The position numbers and the translations under genes are program-made. DNA of 33,182 bases from an uncultured Bacilli bacterium (GTDB lineage Bacteria > Bacillota_I > Bacilli_A > RF39 > UBA660): assembly GCA_947625635.1 (NCBI GenBank), contig CANQPA010000013.1, positions 1-33,182 on the forward strand. Reading direction: 5' to 3'. Position 1 is the first letter of the stretch. Each line of letters starts with the position of its first letter. The notes under the pieces are model-generated. The model had not been told where the DNA came from and did not search any database. It saw only the letters and a program-made list of their open reading frames with translations. Positions 10,047 to 18,171 of this stretch are shown in pieces.

Positions 10047-10065
10047 AAAAAGAAATATTTAAATT

Positions 10066-10335
10066 TTAAACCATATAATAATTAGAATCAGTATATTTGT
10101 TAGAATTATTATTGTTAAAATTTTCTAATCTACTAATTCTTTGATCCAACAAATTAATTTGTTGTTCAATATTGTTTAATTGTTGTTCTATCGTATTACT
10201 ACTAACTCCGTTAGTAGGTATACTTGTTTGAAAAGCCCCTGGATAGCCCATTGGATAACCCATCGGTGGAACCATCATAGGTTGCTGGTATACAGGATAA
10301 CTTATATTGCTTCCACAATTTCTTTTATCTTTCAT
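10066..10335 (-). CDS. Small Pro/Met/Tyr-rich coiled-coil protein, possible spore coat component
   Basis: I do not recognise a family for this 89-residue protein. Residues ~12-35 are rich in Pro, Met, Gly and Tyr (YPVYQQPMMVPPMGYPMGYPG). Residues ~48-73 form a short heptad-like coiled coil (IEQQLNNIEQQINLLDQRISRLEN). The tail is Asn-rich and ends in tyrosines. There is one Cys near the N-terminus and no signal peptide or membrane segment. TAGGAGG precedes the start. Low-complexity Tyr/Pro/Met proteins with a coiled coil are common among spore coat and exosporium proteins, and sspI is the next gene on the same strand. A coat role is inferred, not shown. It could also be a general scaffold protein. 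Confidence 0.65.
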   Translation of the reverse strand: MKDKRNCGSNISYPVYQQPMMVPPMGYPMGYPGAFQTSIPTNGVSSNTIEQQLNNIEQQINLLDQRISRLENFNNNNSNKYTDSNYYMV

Positions 10336-10390
10336 ATTACCTCCTACAATTAATTATATGCATATTGTTTATTATATTCACAAAATATGA

Positions 10391-10407
10391 TATAATAAAC
10401 TAGGTGG
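10391..10407 (+). promoter_or_regulatory. trmB -10 box and ribosome binding site
   Basis: TATAAT (10391-10396) and AGGTGG (10402-10407) precede the ATG at 10412. The -35 at the matching distance (TTTATT) is weak. The predicted leader is very short. Confidence 0.5.
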
Positions 10408-10411
10408 TTTG

Positions 10412-11038
10412 ATGAGACTTAGAAATATAGCTGGAGCTGATGATATAGTATTAAGTTCTCCGTACGTAATAAAAGATTACAAAAAGTATAAAGGTAAATA
10501 TAATTCTTTATTTAAAAATTCAAATCCTATACATGTAGAAATTGGAATGGGAAAAGGATCTTTTATAATTGAAATGGCGAAAGCAAATCCAAATATAAAT
10601 TTTATTGGAATAGAGAAATATAATAGTGTACTTTTGAAAGCGTTAGATAAAATAAAAGATGAAATGCCAAATTTAAAAATAATAAGTATGGATGCCACAC
10701 AAATAGAAGATGTATTTATAAGAGAAATTGATGTAATATATTTAAATTTTTCAGATCCTTGGCCCAAAAATAGGCATAAAGATAGACGATTGACAAGTGA
10801 ATTGTTTTTAACAAAATATGATAATTTGTTTAAAGAGAGTAATACTATTATAATGAAAACAGATAATAGAAAGTTCTTTGAATTTTCCATTATGTCATTT
10901 GTTAATCATAATTATAAAATTGATGAAATAAGTTTAAATTTATATGAAGACCATATAGACAACAATGTTCCAACAGAATATGAAACAAAATTTCATAGTA
11001 TGGGATTACCTATATATAAGATTGTTGTAAAAAAATAA
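10412..11038 (+). CDS. trmB: tRNA (guanine-N7-)-methyltransferase
   Basis: It methylates G46 of the tRNA variable loop using S-adenosylmethionine. The 208-residue protein has the TrmB motifs: VEIGMGKGSFI (SAM loop), FIGIEKYNSVLLKA, the substrate segment LNFSDPWPKNRHKDRRLT, and the C-terminal PTEYETKF. The track start is a TTG; ATG 10412 with AGGTGG 4 nt upstream is preferred. It heads a long co-directional run of genes, although a 100-nt gap with its own -10-like box separates it from the lipoprotein gene. Confidence 0.95.
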   Translation: MRLRNIAGADDIVLSSPYVIKDYKKYKGKYNSLFKNSNPIHVEIGMGKGSFIIEMAKANPNINFIGIEKYNSVLLKALDKIKDEMPNLKIISMDATQIEDVFIREIDVIYLNFSDPWPKNRHKDRRLTSELFLTKYDNLFKESNTIIMKTDNRKFFEFSIMSFVNHNYKIDEISLNLYEDHIDNNVPTEYETKFHSMGLPIYKIVVKK

Positions 11039-11140
11039 CCTTATAAATTTTACGTTTATTTACATAGAGGTTGTAATAAAAAATATAAGGTATAGAAAAT
11101 TATATAAATATTTGATATAATAATGGTGGAAGGGTGTATC

Positions 11141-11746
11141 ATGAAAAAAATTATATTATTTTTGATAACGATTTTTCTTATTACTGGTTGCTCAGTTGTT
11201 AGAATAGATACTGATAACATTGATAATATATTAAATGTAATTTTAACTAAAGATAATAAACTTTTTAATCAATTTGGTAAAGGATATAAATATTATTTAC
11301 CAGGTGGGGTTACTTATATAGATAGTGACGATTTGAATGATATTTTGTACTGTAACGGTACATATTATTATTTATATGTCGATGCGATTAGTTATTATTA
11401 CAATGTTGAAGATGATTATAAAGTAAATAAAGATGCTTATTATTCTAAGGTATTATCCCAATCAGAAGGATTTAAGTATCCGGGCTATTTAGAGGTAATT
11501 GAGGAAAATGGTTTATATTATGTAGATTTTTTCTATAACTATGCAAAAATAGAAACTGTTGTAAAAAAGGAAAATTTAAATGATACAATTTTAAATGCGT
11601 CTTATATTTTATCAACTATTAAATATAATCATAACATTGTTGAATTAATGTTAGAAGAAGATTATTTTACTAACAAAACTGGAAAGTATAATAATTATAA
11701 TTCAAAAGATAATAGTGAGAAGTTTAAGTTAGAGACACAAAATTAA
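11141..11746 (+). CDS. Predicted lipoprotein of unknown function
   Basis: The ATG at 11141 (after GGAAGGGTG) begins MKKIILFLITIFLITGCS, a lipoprotein signal peptide with lipobox ITGC, so the mature protein starts at Cys18 and is anchored outside the membrane. The rest (about 180 residues) is Tyr/Asn/Asp-rich and largely beta-like, with repeated aromatic runs such as YYLYVDAISYYY. No family is recognised. The track start at 11123 would add residues before the signal and is rejected. A TATAAT at 11116-11121 may be its -10. It leads the cluster of envelope-type genes that follows. Confidence 0.72.
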   Translation: MKKIILFLITIFLITGCSVVRIDTDNIDNILNVILTKDNKLFNQFGKGYKYYLPGGVTYIDSDDLNDILYCNGTYYYLYVDAISYYYNVEDDYKVNKDAYYSKVLSQSEGFKYPGYLEVIEENGLYYVDFFYNYAKIETVVKKENLNDTILNASYILSTIKYNHNIVELMLEEDYFTNKTGKYNNYNSKDNSEKFKLETQN

Positions 11747-11769
11747 ATGGAAGAGGAATAGGTGAAATT

Positions 11770-12534
11770 ATGGGATTTTTTGATAAGGTAAAAAATATGT
11801 TTACAGAAGAAGTTGAAGATGATGATGTAAAAGTTGAACAAATAAAAAAAGAAGTGACTCATGTTTCAATTGAATCTCCTAATGCAAAAAAGGATGATGA
11901 TAATGAATTTGAAAGTGATATAATTAGTTTTAAAATGCCTAAAGAAGAAGAGAAAAGTAAGCCTGTATTTTTTGATGATAATGATTTTAATGATTTGAAT
12001 TTTGCTCAAAACATGGAGAAAAAAACAGAACCGATAGAAAAGAGAAAAGAAATTTATGGAATAAAACATGCTGTCGAAAAGCCTACTGAGGAGAAGAAAA
12101 TTTTTAAACCTACTCCAATAATCTCTCCTGTGTACGGAGTTCTCGATAAAAATTATCATAAAGAGGATATAGTATCAAGAAAGGTTGAGTCAAAAAACAT
12201 TGATCAAAATGGTGAACCATCTATAGATTCTATTAGAAATAAAGCATATGGAACACTTGAAGACGAACTTGAAAATACTTTGTTTGGAAGTAATTCAATA
12301 TTGTTTAAGCGAGATGAATCAAAAGAAGAAGAACAAGTTACAGAAGTGGATTCAGATGTACTTTCAGATTTAACTGATGATATAAGTAAAGAATTGGATG
12401 AGTTATTAATAAAAAAAGAAAAGTATTCTGATCAAGAAAAAAAATCTAGTAAAAATGAAGACACTAATATAGATGATGAAGATTTATTAGGATTTATAGA
12501 TTCGACTTTATATAAAAAAGGAGAGGATGAATAA
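11770..12534 (+). CDS. Acidic, low-complexity cytoplasmic protein of unknown function
   Basis: This 254-residue protein is dominated by Glu, Asp and Lys and is probably largely disordered. The N-terminus, MGFFDKVKNMF, resembles an amphipathic membrane-targeting helix like those of SepF-type division proteins, but no SepF domain follows. One hydrophobic, Pro-containing stretch, FKPTPIISPVYGVLDKNY (about 111-128), stands out as a likely docking motif. The C-terminal part has predicted helices (LSDLTDDISKELDELL; DEDLLGFIDSTLY). Its stop overlaps the next start (TAATG), so it is translationally coupled to the DUF948 gene. I infer an envelope or division-associated adaptor. Confidence 0.7.
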   Translation: MGFFDKVKNMFTEEVEDDDVKVEQIKKEVTHVSIESPNAKKDDDNEFESDIISFKMPKEEEKSKPVFFDDNDFNDLNFAQNMEKKTEPIEKRKEIYGIKHAVEKPTEEKKIFKPTPIISPVYGVLDKNYHKEDIVSRKVESKNIDQNGEPSIDSIRNKAYGTLEDELENTLFGSNSILFKRDESKEEEQVTEVDSDVLSDLTDDISKELDELLIKKEKYSDQEKKSSKNEDTNIDDEDLLGFIDSTLYKKGEDE

Positions 12535-12821
12535 TGGTTATAAATTTAAATGATTTCTTATTAGTTACAATCTACCTAATTTTAATAGTTTTATTAATAA
12601 TTTTAATAGTTTTAGGAATAAAATTAATTAAGACATTAAAAAAAGTAGATATTGTAATAGACGATGTAAATACAAAAATGAATAAAGTTAATGGTGTTTT
12701 CGATATAATAGACAGGACGACTGATTATGCTTGTTCTATTAGTGATAAAATAATAACTGCAATTTCTAATTTTATTAATGGCTTATTAAAAAAAAGGAAA
12801 GGAAATGATTTAGATGAGTAA
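12534..12821 (+). CDS. DUF948 (YtxG-like) membrane protein
   Basis: This 95-residue protein has one N-terminal membrane helix (about 8-33, very Ile/Leu-rich) followed by a helical segment, VDIVIDDVNTKMNKVNG, typical of DUF948/YtxG proteins, which are found beside YtxH in Bacilli. Its function is unknown; the Bacillus ytxG-ytxH pair belongs to the general stress regulon. The start overlaps the preceding stop by 1 nt and the end overlaps ytxH by 8 nt, so the three genes are tightly coupled. Confidence 0.75.
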   Translation: MVINLNDFLLVTIYLILIVLLIILIVLGIKLIKTLKKVDIVIDDVNTKMNKVNGVFDIIDRTTDYACSISDKIITAISNFINGLLKKRKGNDLDE

Positions 12822-13224
12822 AAATAAAAAAGGATTCGGTAAATTTTTGTTAGGTGCCGGAATAGGAGCTGGACTTGGAATGTTACTTACTAAAAAAAAT
12901 GGTAAAGAGAATAGAGAACAATTAAAAAGATCAATAAATGATTTAACTGATAAAGTAAAAAATATTGATTCAGAAGAGGTTAAACAAAATATAAAAAACA
13001 AAATTGATGATATAATGTTTGAGCTTTCTGATTTAGATAAAGAAAAAGTTTTAAAGATAGCTAAAAAGAAGGCTGAATCAATTAAAGCTAAATCAGAAGA
13101 ACTAGTTGAATATGTGATAGAAAAAGGTACACCTATGTTAGAGAAGACAGCGTCTGTGTTAAAAGAGAAAGCTATATTAGTTACTAAAGAAGTTTTGAAT
13201 AAACTGGAACAAGAAGAAAAATAA
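12814..13224 (+). CDS. YtxH domain protein
   Basis: This 136-residue protein opens with the YtxH glycine-zipper-like segment FGKFLLGAGIGAGLGMLLT, then a long charged amphipathic helical region (about 30-136) suited to coiled-coil packing. YtxH proteins are membrane-associated stress proteins of unknown mechanism. It overlaps the DUF948 gene by 8 nt. A weak hairpin terminator follows. Confidence 0.82.
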   Translation: MSKNKKGFGKFLLGAGIGAGLGMLLTKKNGKENREQLKRSINDLTDKVKNIDSEEVKQNIKNKIDDIMFELSDLDKEKVLKIAKKKAESIKAKSEELVEYVIEKGTPMLEKTASVLKEKAILVTKEVLNKLEQEEK

Positions 13225-13240
13225 TTCTTCTTTGTTTGTT
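13211..13240 (+). terminator. Weak hairpin or attenuator after ytxH
   Basis: AAGAAGAA and TTCTTCTT form an 8-bp stem overlapping the ytxH stop and are followed by a U-rich but interrupted tract (TGTTTGTT). It probably reduces rather than blocks read-through to the next gene, only 14 nt further on. Confidence 0.4.
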
Positions 13241-13254
13241 AACGAGGTGATATA

Positions 13255-13701
13255 ATGAAAAAGGGAAAAGATAATTCTAAGACTATAAAAATTATTATAT
13301 TTTCTATTATTGCTATTGTTGTAATTTTGCTATTTGTTTTGATATATAATAATTTATTTTCTGGATCAGGAAGTAATAGATTAGAAGGCATATCTAGTCA
13401 TATTATAACTAAAGATGAGATGGAATCTGTAAAAGGAAAATTGAATGAATTAGAAAATATTGACAGCGTAGATGTTAATACAAATCCTAAAACTAAAATA
13501 GTAAAGATATTTGTTAGATTGAAAGATGATATTGAATTTGATAAAGTAAAGACTATTAGTAATGAAGTACTAACAGATTTTAGTGAGGATAATTTAAAAT
13601 TTTATGATATTGAAATATTTGTAGAAAGTTTAAATTCAGAAAGTACGGTATATCCACAAATAGGGTACAAGCATAAAACTAGTTCGGAATTTGCATGGTA
13701 A
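13255..13701 (+). CDS. Single-pass membrane protein of unknown function
   Basis: This 148-residue protein has a Lys-rich cytoplasmic start and a membrane helix at about 10-35 (IKIIIFSIIAIVVILLFVLI). An extracellular alpha/beta domain (about 40-130) carries a pattern of alternating strands and helices (IDSVDVNTNPKTKIVKIFV; DLKFYDIEIFVES-like). The C-terminus is YPQIGYKHKTSSEFAW. No family is recognised. GAGGTGATATA supplies the ribosome binding site. It lies between ytxH and the sensor protein, 10 nt before the latter, so it is likely part of the same envelope operon. Confidence 0.7.
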   Translation: MKKGKDNSKTIKIIIFSIIAIVVILLFVLIYNNLFSGSGSNRLEGISSHIITKDEMESVKGKLNELENIDSVDVNTNPKTKIVKIFVRLKDDIEFDKVKTISNEVLTDFSEDNLKFYDIEIFVESLNSESTVYPQIGYKHKTSSEFAW

Positions 13702-13711
13702 TAGGTGAGTT

Positions 13712-15787
13712 ATGAAAAAGAATAAGAAAAAAATTATAGTGTTAATAACGATCTTACTAATAGGTGTTATAATTGCTATATCTTATCATTTTTTGAGTTC
13801 AAAAAGAGAAAATTCATTGACATTGGATGAAAATAAATGGATAGATTCTAACAAGTATGATGTAATAGACATTGCTTTAACCAATGATATGCCAATTTTA
13901 AGTTATGATGGTTCGGGAATAATTTATGATTATCTTAACTATGTATCTGAAAAGTTATCGTTAGAATTTAATGTGGTAAATTATAAAGTAGATGACGTAT
14001 CGGAGTATTCACATAAAGTCAATATAGTAGATAAGGTTTCAGATGATGATATAGTTTTATTGGAAGATAATTTAATTTTAGTTATGAATAATAATATTAA
14101 ATATTCAAAAATAGAAGATATAGATAATTTGAAAATAGGAGTATTGTCTTCGGATGTTGATAAATTATCGCCATATTTTAATAACAAAAATATACAATTT
14201 ATAGAATATCAAACATATTCTGAACTTAAATCTAGTTTGTTAAATTCTAAGACGAACTTAGATCAAGAAATTAGTGATACTACTGTTGATGGAATAATTG
14301 TATTAAAAACAGTATTTACAAAAGAATTGATAGAAAATAATTATAATGTTTCTTTTCAATTCAATAATTTAAGAAAATATTTTGTTTTATCAATAGATAA
14401 TGATCCAATATTAAATAGTATATTATATAAAAATTTTAACATATGGAAAGAAGAAAATTATAATAATTCATACAACACAAATTTATTGGATAGTTATTTT
14501 AAATTCAAAAATATAAGTGATATTGATCAAAAAAATTTGAGAAGTAAAAATTATGTTTATGGATTCATAGATTATGGGATATATAATAACCTTAAAAACA
14601 ATAAAATTTCAGGTTTGAGTGAGATTATTTTAAAAGATTTTAATAAATTTTCTTCATTATCTATAACTTATACTAGATATAATAGTATTAGCAAATTATT
14701 AAAAGATTTTAATGAACATAAAGTAGATTTTGTTTTAAATATTTCTGATAGTTCTGATTATAACAACGAAACATATAATACTGTTGGAGTGTTTGATAAA
14801 AATTTGGCTATTGTTTCAGGAATAAATAACAATTATATAATAGATGATATTAATTCGTTAATAGGTAAAGAAGTCCTAATTATTAAAGATTCTTTTTTAG
14901 AAAAATACTTAATTGATAATAATGTAAAATTTAAATCTTATAATAATATGGATGACTTGATGAAAGATTTTAGTACAAATGATGTTTCTATAATAGAATT
15001 AGAAAACTATAATTATTACAAATCATCAGCCTTAAAGGATAGTAAAATAAATTGTCTATTAAATATACCTGGGCAATACAATTATGTTATTGATAATAAT
15101 AATGAAAATGCTATTTTTAAGGATTTATTTAATTTTTACTTATCTTATACTTCTATGAATAAATTATTAACTACTAACTATAGTTCTATAGCATATGAAA
15201 ATACTAACATAGTTCTTATTTTGGTTTTAATAATAATAATATTGTGTTTTTACTTAGTAATAGATTTTTCTAGTCACATTAGAACAATGATAAAGACAAT
15301 AAAGAAAAGTAAAAAGATTAAACTTTCAAAGGAAGATAAGATAAAATACATAGATCAATTGACCTCTTTAAAAAATAGGGCATATCTTAATAGTCAAATT
15401 GAAAAATGGGATGACTCTGAGGTGTATCCTCAATCAATAATTATAATAGATTTAAATAATATTTCTTATATTAATGATAATTATGGAAGAGAAGAGGGGG
15501 ATAAAGTAATAACTGAGGCAGCAAATATATTGATTCAACATCAGTTACACAATAGTGAAATTATACGTACTGATGGTAATGAGTTTTTAATTTATTTGGT
15601 TGGTTATAATGAGAAACAAATAATATCATATTTAAGAAAGTTGAATAAAGAATTAAAAGGCTTGTCTCATGGGTTTGGTGCAGCAAGTGGATATAGTATA
15701 ATAACTGATGCTATTAAAACAGTGGATGATGCAGTAAACGAGGCTACAATTGATATGAAAAATAATAAAGAGGATATTAATTATTAG
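13712..15787 (+). CDS. Double solute-binding-domain membrane sensor with degenerate GGDEF domain
   Basis: This 691-residue protein is ordered as TM1 (about 8-28), two consecutive extracellular regions resembling type 3 amino-acid-binding proteins (about 45-260 and 268-490), TM2 (about 497-518), a linker, and a cytoplasmic GGDEF-family domain from about 545. GGDEF hallmarks remain (DQLTSLKNRAYL; IIIIDLNNISYINDNYG; EEGDKVI), but the signature reads DGNEF (621-625) in place of GGDEF. The first Gly and the catalytic metal-binding Asp/Glu are lost, so diguanylate cyclase activity is unlikely. It could sense an extracellular ligand and act through nucleotide binding or protein contacts. It is the last gene of the cluster and is followed by a strong terminator. 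Confidence 0.85.
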   Translation: MKKNKKKIIVLITILLIGVIIAISYHFLSSKRENSLTLDENKWIDSNKYDVIDIALTNDMPILSYDGSGIIYDYLNYVSEKLSLEFNVVNYKVDDVSEYSHKVNIVDKVSDDDIVLLEDNLILVMNNNIKYSKIEDIDNLKIGVLSSDVDKLSPYFNNKNIQFIEYQTYSELKSSLLNSKTNLDQEISDTTVDGIIVLKTVFTKELIENNYNVSFQFNNLRKYFVLSIDNDPILNSILYKNFNIWKEENYNNSYNTNLLDSYFKFKNISDIDQKNLRSKNYVYGFIDYGIYNNLKNNKISGLSEIILKDFNKFSSLSITYTRYNSISKLLKDFNEHKVDFVLNISDSSDYNNETYNTVGVFDKNLAIVSGINNNYIIDDINSLIGKEVLIIKDSFLEKYLIDNNVKFKSYNNMDDLMKDFSTNDVSIIELENYNYYKSSALKDSKINCLLNIPGQYNYVIDNNNENAIFKDLFNFYLSYTSMNKLLTTNYSSIAYENTNIVLILVLIIIILCFYLVIDFSSHIRTMIKTIKKSKKIKLSKEDKIKYIDQLTSLKNRAYLNSQIEKWDDSEVYPQSIIIIDLNNISYINDNYGREEGDKVITEAANILIQHQLHNSEIIRTDGNEFLIYLVGYNEKQIISYLRKLNKELKGLSHGFGAASGYSIITDAIKTVDDAVNEATIDMKNNKEDINY

Positions 15788-15789
15788 GA

Positions 15790-15829
15790 AAAAAGTAATA
15801 TCGAATTAACGTTTGATATTACTTTTTAT
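15790..15829 (+). terminator. Strong intrinsic terminator after the degenerate-GGDEF gene
   Basis: A 13-bp perfect stem (AAAAAGTAATATC / GATATTACTTTTT) with a 12-nt loop runs into a T-tract. It ends the 10.4-15.8 kb cluster. Confidence 0.88.
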
Positions 15830-15857
15830 TGACTAAAACATTTGTTTGTGCTATTAT
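15829..15857 (+). promoter_or_regulatory. recX promoter
   Basis: TTGACT, a 17-nt spacer and TATTAT, with TGTG just before the -10 (the -16 element common in Gram-positives). The -10 ends 17 nt before the start codon. Confidence 0.7.
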
Positions 15858-15874
15858 TATGATGGTGATATTAC

Positions 15875-16648
15875 ATGATTATAAAAAAAATAATTAAAAT
15901 TAAAAATAATAAATATAAAATAGTTTTCGATGATATTTCAGTAGATACGTATGATGATGTTATAATCAATAATAATTTACTAAATAAAAAAAACATATCG
16001 AATGATATTTATAATAAAATATTATCAGATACTGCTTATTATAGTGCATATGATAAATCACTTAAATATGTGTTAAAAAAAAGAAGAAGTAAAAAAGAGG
16101 TTTTATTATATTTAGATAAAAATAATGTATCCAGTAAGTTTAAGAATAAAATAATTGATAGATTAGAATCTTTAAATTTAATAAATGATATAGAGTTTTG
16201 TAAATCTTATATAAATGATAAACTTTATTTAAGTAGAATTGGTATTAATAAGATAAAAACTGATTTGCTTGCACATGAAATATCAAATGATATTATTGAA
16301 AATGAGTTAAATAATATTGATAATGATTTTTTTTATAATCGGTTAGAAAAAATAATAGTAAAAAAAATAAATAATAATCGTCATTATTCTCAGAAATATT
16401 TAAAACAAAAAATTTTAAATGAAATGATAAATTTAGGATATCCTAAGGATACTATTTTGCAATTAATTGATAAAAATATGATAAAAAATGATGAAATAAT
16501 AAAAAATGAATTTTATAAATTATATAATAAATTAAAAATAAAATATAGTGAAGATATTTTGAGAAATAAACTAATGAATAAGTTGACACTGAAGGGGTTT
16601 GATGTTGACGATATAAATAATTTATTAAATGAAGAACTTAAAAATTAG
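15875..16648 (+). CDS. recX: RecX family regulatory protein
   Basis: RecX binds RecA filaments and limits or modulates recombination. This 257-residue protein has the Firmicute-type long architecture. After a beta-rich N-terminus come three-helix RecX repeats with recognisable motifs: ALKYVLKKRRSKKEVLLYL-like start, LINDIEFCKSYINDKL, GINKIKTDLL, YSQKYLKQKILNEMINLGY, and a last LKGFDVDDINNLL. recA is not in the window. Transcribed from its own promoter. Confidence 0.85.
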   Translation: MIIKKIIKIKNNKYKIVFDDISVDTYDDVIINNNLLNKKNISNDIYNKILSDTAYYSAYDKSLKYVLKKRRSKKEVLLYLDKNNVSSKFKNKIIDRLESLNLINDIEFCKSYINDKLYLSRIGINKIKTDLLAHEISNDIIENELNNIDNDFFYNRLEKIIVKKINNNRHYSQKYLKQKILNEMINLGYPKDTILQLIDKNMIKNDEIIKNEFYKLYNKLKIKYSEDILRNKLMNKLTLKGFDVDDINNLLNEELKN

Positions 16649-16756
16649 ATATGTAAACAGATGTTTAATAAAATATTTATAAGTCATTATATGTTAAATC
16701 TTTGATGTAAAAAATACATTTATATTTAAAAATTTTTACTGATTTGTATAATAAAA

Positions 16757-16782
16757 AGAAGTAAGTTAATTCTTACTTCTAA
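16757..16782 (-). terminator. Terminator of the PrsA-like gene
   Basis: AGAAGTAAG and CTTACTTCT form a 9-bp stem with a 6-nt loop. The T-tract (TTTTTATT) follows on the minus strand, so it terminates the minus-strand foldase gene. The bases between recX and here (16649-16756) hold nothing recognisable. Confidence 0.8.
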
Positions 16783-16825
16783 TCATATAAAATTTTTTTA
16801 CAAAAACTTTTGAACTTTAAGAAGA

Positions 16826-18079
16826 TTATTTATCTTCTGTTTCTTGTTCATCAGTTTGTTTATCGTCTTCGTCATTCTTATTAGTTGCATTCTTAATAGT
16901 TGCTTTATATGAAGCCTTTATAGCGTCATCTTTTATAGATAATTTATACTGTTTTCTTAACTCATCCCATTTAGATACTTGTAAAGTTGTATCTTCAGAT
17001 AATAATTTTTCAGCATAAGCAAGTTTTACCTCTTCTTTAATGTCGTCATATTTTTCAACAGGTTTTGAACCTATTTTTAAAATTATATGATATCCATAAG
17101 AAGTTTTAACAGGTTCTTTTGTATATTCTCCATCTTTTAATTTATTTGATGCCTCAAAGAATTCTGATAAAACATCTGATTTAGAGAAGTCTTCAATCAA
17201 TCCACCCTTTGAGTAAGTTGCAGCATCATCCGAATTTTCTTTTGCTAATTCATCAAATTTATCTTCTAACTTGTCTTTACTAGTTTTTTCTAGTGTTTTA
17301 ATTAAGTCAGCTGCTTTATTATAGGCTTCTTTTTCGGCTTTTTCAGTGTCTTCAGCTTCAGAATCAACTTCAATTAAAATATGTTTAACTGTTAATTTGT
17401 CAGAGTAGTTATCTTTGTAATAGTTCTTTAAGTCTTTTTCATCTGCATTATCTCCTACAAATTTTTTAACAGCTAAAGTTTTTTTGTAATCTTCAAGAAC
17501 ATAATTCCTAAATTCATCTTCTGTAGTAATTCCTGTTAATCCTACATAATTTTTTAAGAATGTCTCTAGATCTACTCCATAATATTCAGCATAATCTTTA
17601 TAGTAATTTACAACCTCGTCAACATAATCTTCGTCATCTTTCGTTATTGAAACTTCTTTGTCAGCAATATAAGTATCTATTAAATCAACTAATGAATTTG
17701 TTCCATATGATTCTTTTAAATTTTCATATAATTCATTTGCAGTAATGGTTTTACCATTCAAAGTAGCAATAATTTCCTCACCTTTAGTAGTTTTTGGAAC
17801 TCTTTTTGTACTAAGAACTAAAAGTAAAATTCCAATAAGTAAAATTATTATACATACAGCTATAAAAAATGGTGTATCTTGTGTATATTTAACTATACAT
17901 TCTTTTATTTTTCCTTTTCTTTTCCTTTCTTTTTTTACAACTTTCTCAGCAATTTCTTCTTTTTTTGTTTCATTCTTTTTCACTTCAACTTTTTTTGCGT
18001 TGTTATTTTTAGAAACTGTAGATTTAGTCGTTTTTTTATTTTTATCCTTATTATTCTTTTCTGATGATTTCTTTGGCAT
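16826..18079 (-). CDS. Membrane-anchored PrsA/SurA-like peptidyl-prolyl isomerase
   Basis: This predicted extracytoplasmic foldase helps exported proteins fold. The 417-residue protein has a long Lys-rich cytoplasmic tail (1-60), one membrane helix (about 71-89), a SurA-N-like helical region (about 100-225), and a parvulin-type rotamase domain (about 230-340). The rotamase domain shows VKHILIEV, FDELAKENSDD, YSKGGLIEDF and EPVKTSYGYHIILK. Standard PrsA is a lipoprotein; here no lipobox exists and the anchor is a signal-anchor helix with an unusual basic tail. The C-terminus is acidic and low-complexity. The start is at 18079 behind AAAGGAG. A 17-nt inverted repeat lies upstream. Confidence 0.85.
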   Translation of the reverse strand: MPKKSSEKNNKDKNKKTTKSTVSKNNNAKKVEVKKNETKKEEIAEKVVKKERKRKGKIKECIVKYTQDTPFFIAVCIIILLIGILLLVLSTKRVPKTTKGEEIIATLNGKTITANELYENLKESYGTNSLVDLIDTYIADKEVSITKDDEDYVDEVVNYYKDYAEYYGVDLETFLKNYVGLTGITTEDEFRNYVLEDYKKTLAVKKFVGDNADEKDLKNYYKDNYSDKLTVKHILIEVDSEAEDTEKAEKEAYNKAADLIKTLEKTSKDKLEDKFDELAKENSDDAATYSKGGLIEDFSKSDVLSEFFEASNKLKDGEYTKEPVKTSYGYHIILKIGSKPVEKYDDIKEEVKLAYAEKLLSEDTTLQVSKWDELRKQYKLSIKDDAIKASYKATIKNATNKNDEDDKQTDEQETEDK

Positions 18080-18109
18080 TTTAGCCTCTCCTTTCTATAT
18101 AAATACGAT

Positions 18110-18126
18110 GTGTATTCATCATACAC
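18110..18126. repeat. Inverted repeat upstream of the PrsA-like gene
   Basis: GTGTAT TCATC ATACAC is a perfect 6-bp inverted repeat with a 5-nt centre, 31 nt upstream of the foldase start and close to the divergent YjcZ-like pair. It could be a regulator operator for the foldase. No known regulator is assigned. Confidence 0.35.
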
Positions 18127-18171
18127 TTACTATTTTAACAAATAAAAGCTTAAATTTCAACATAAATGCTC

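Noticed and set aside
10477-10890. Minus-strand 137-residue ORF
   Set aside because: It lies entirely inside trmB on the opposite strand and its hydrophobic composition is typical of antisense shadows.
11038-11091. ACCTTATA...TATAAGGT inverted repeat after trmB as a terminator
   Set aside because: The arms are 8 bp with a 38-nt loop and no T-tract, so it is likely chance in AT-rich DNA.
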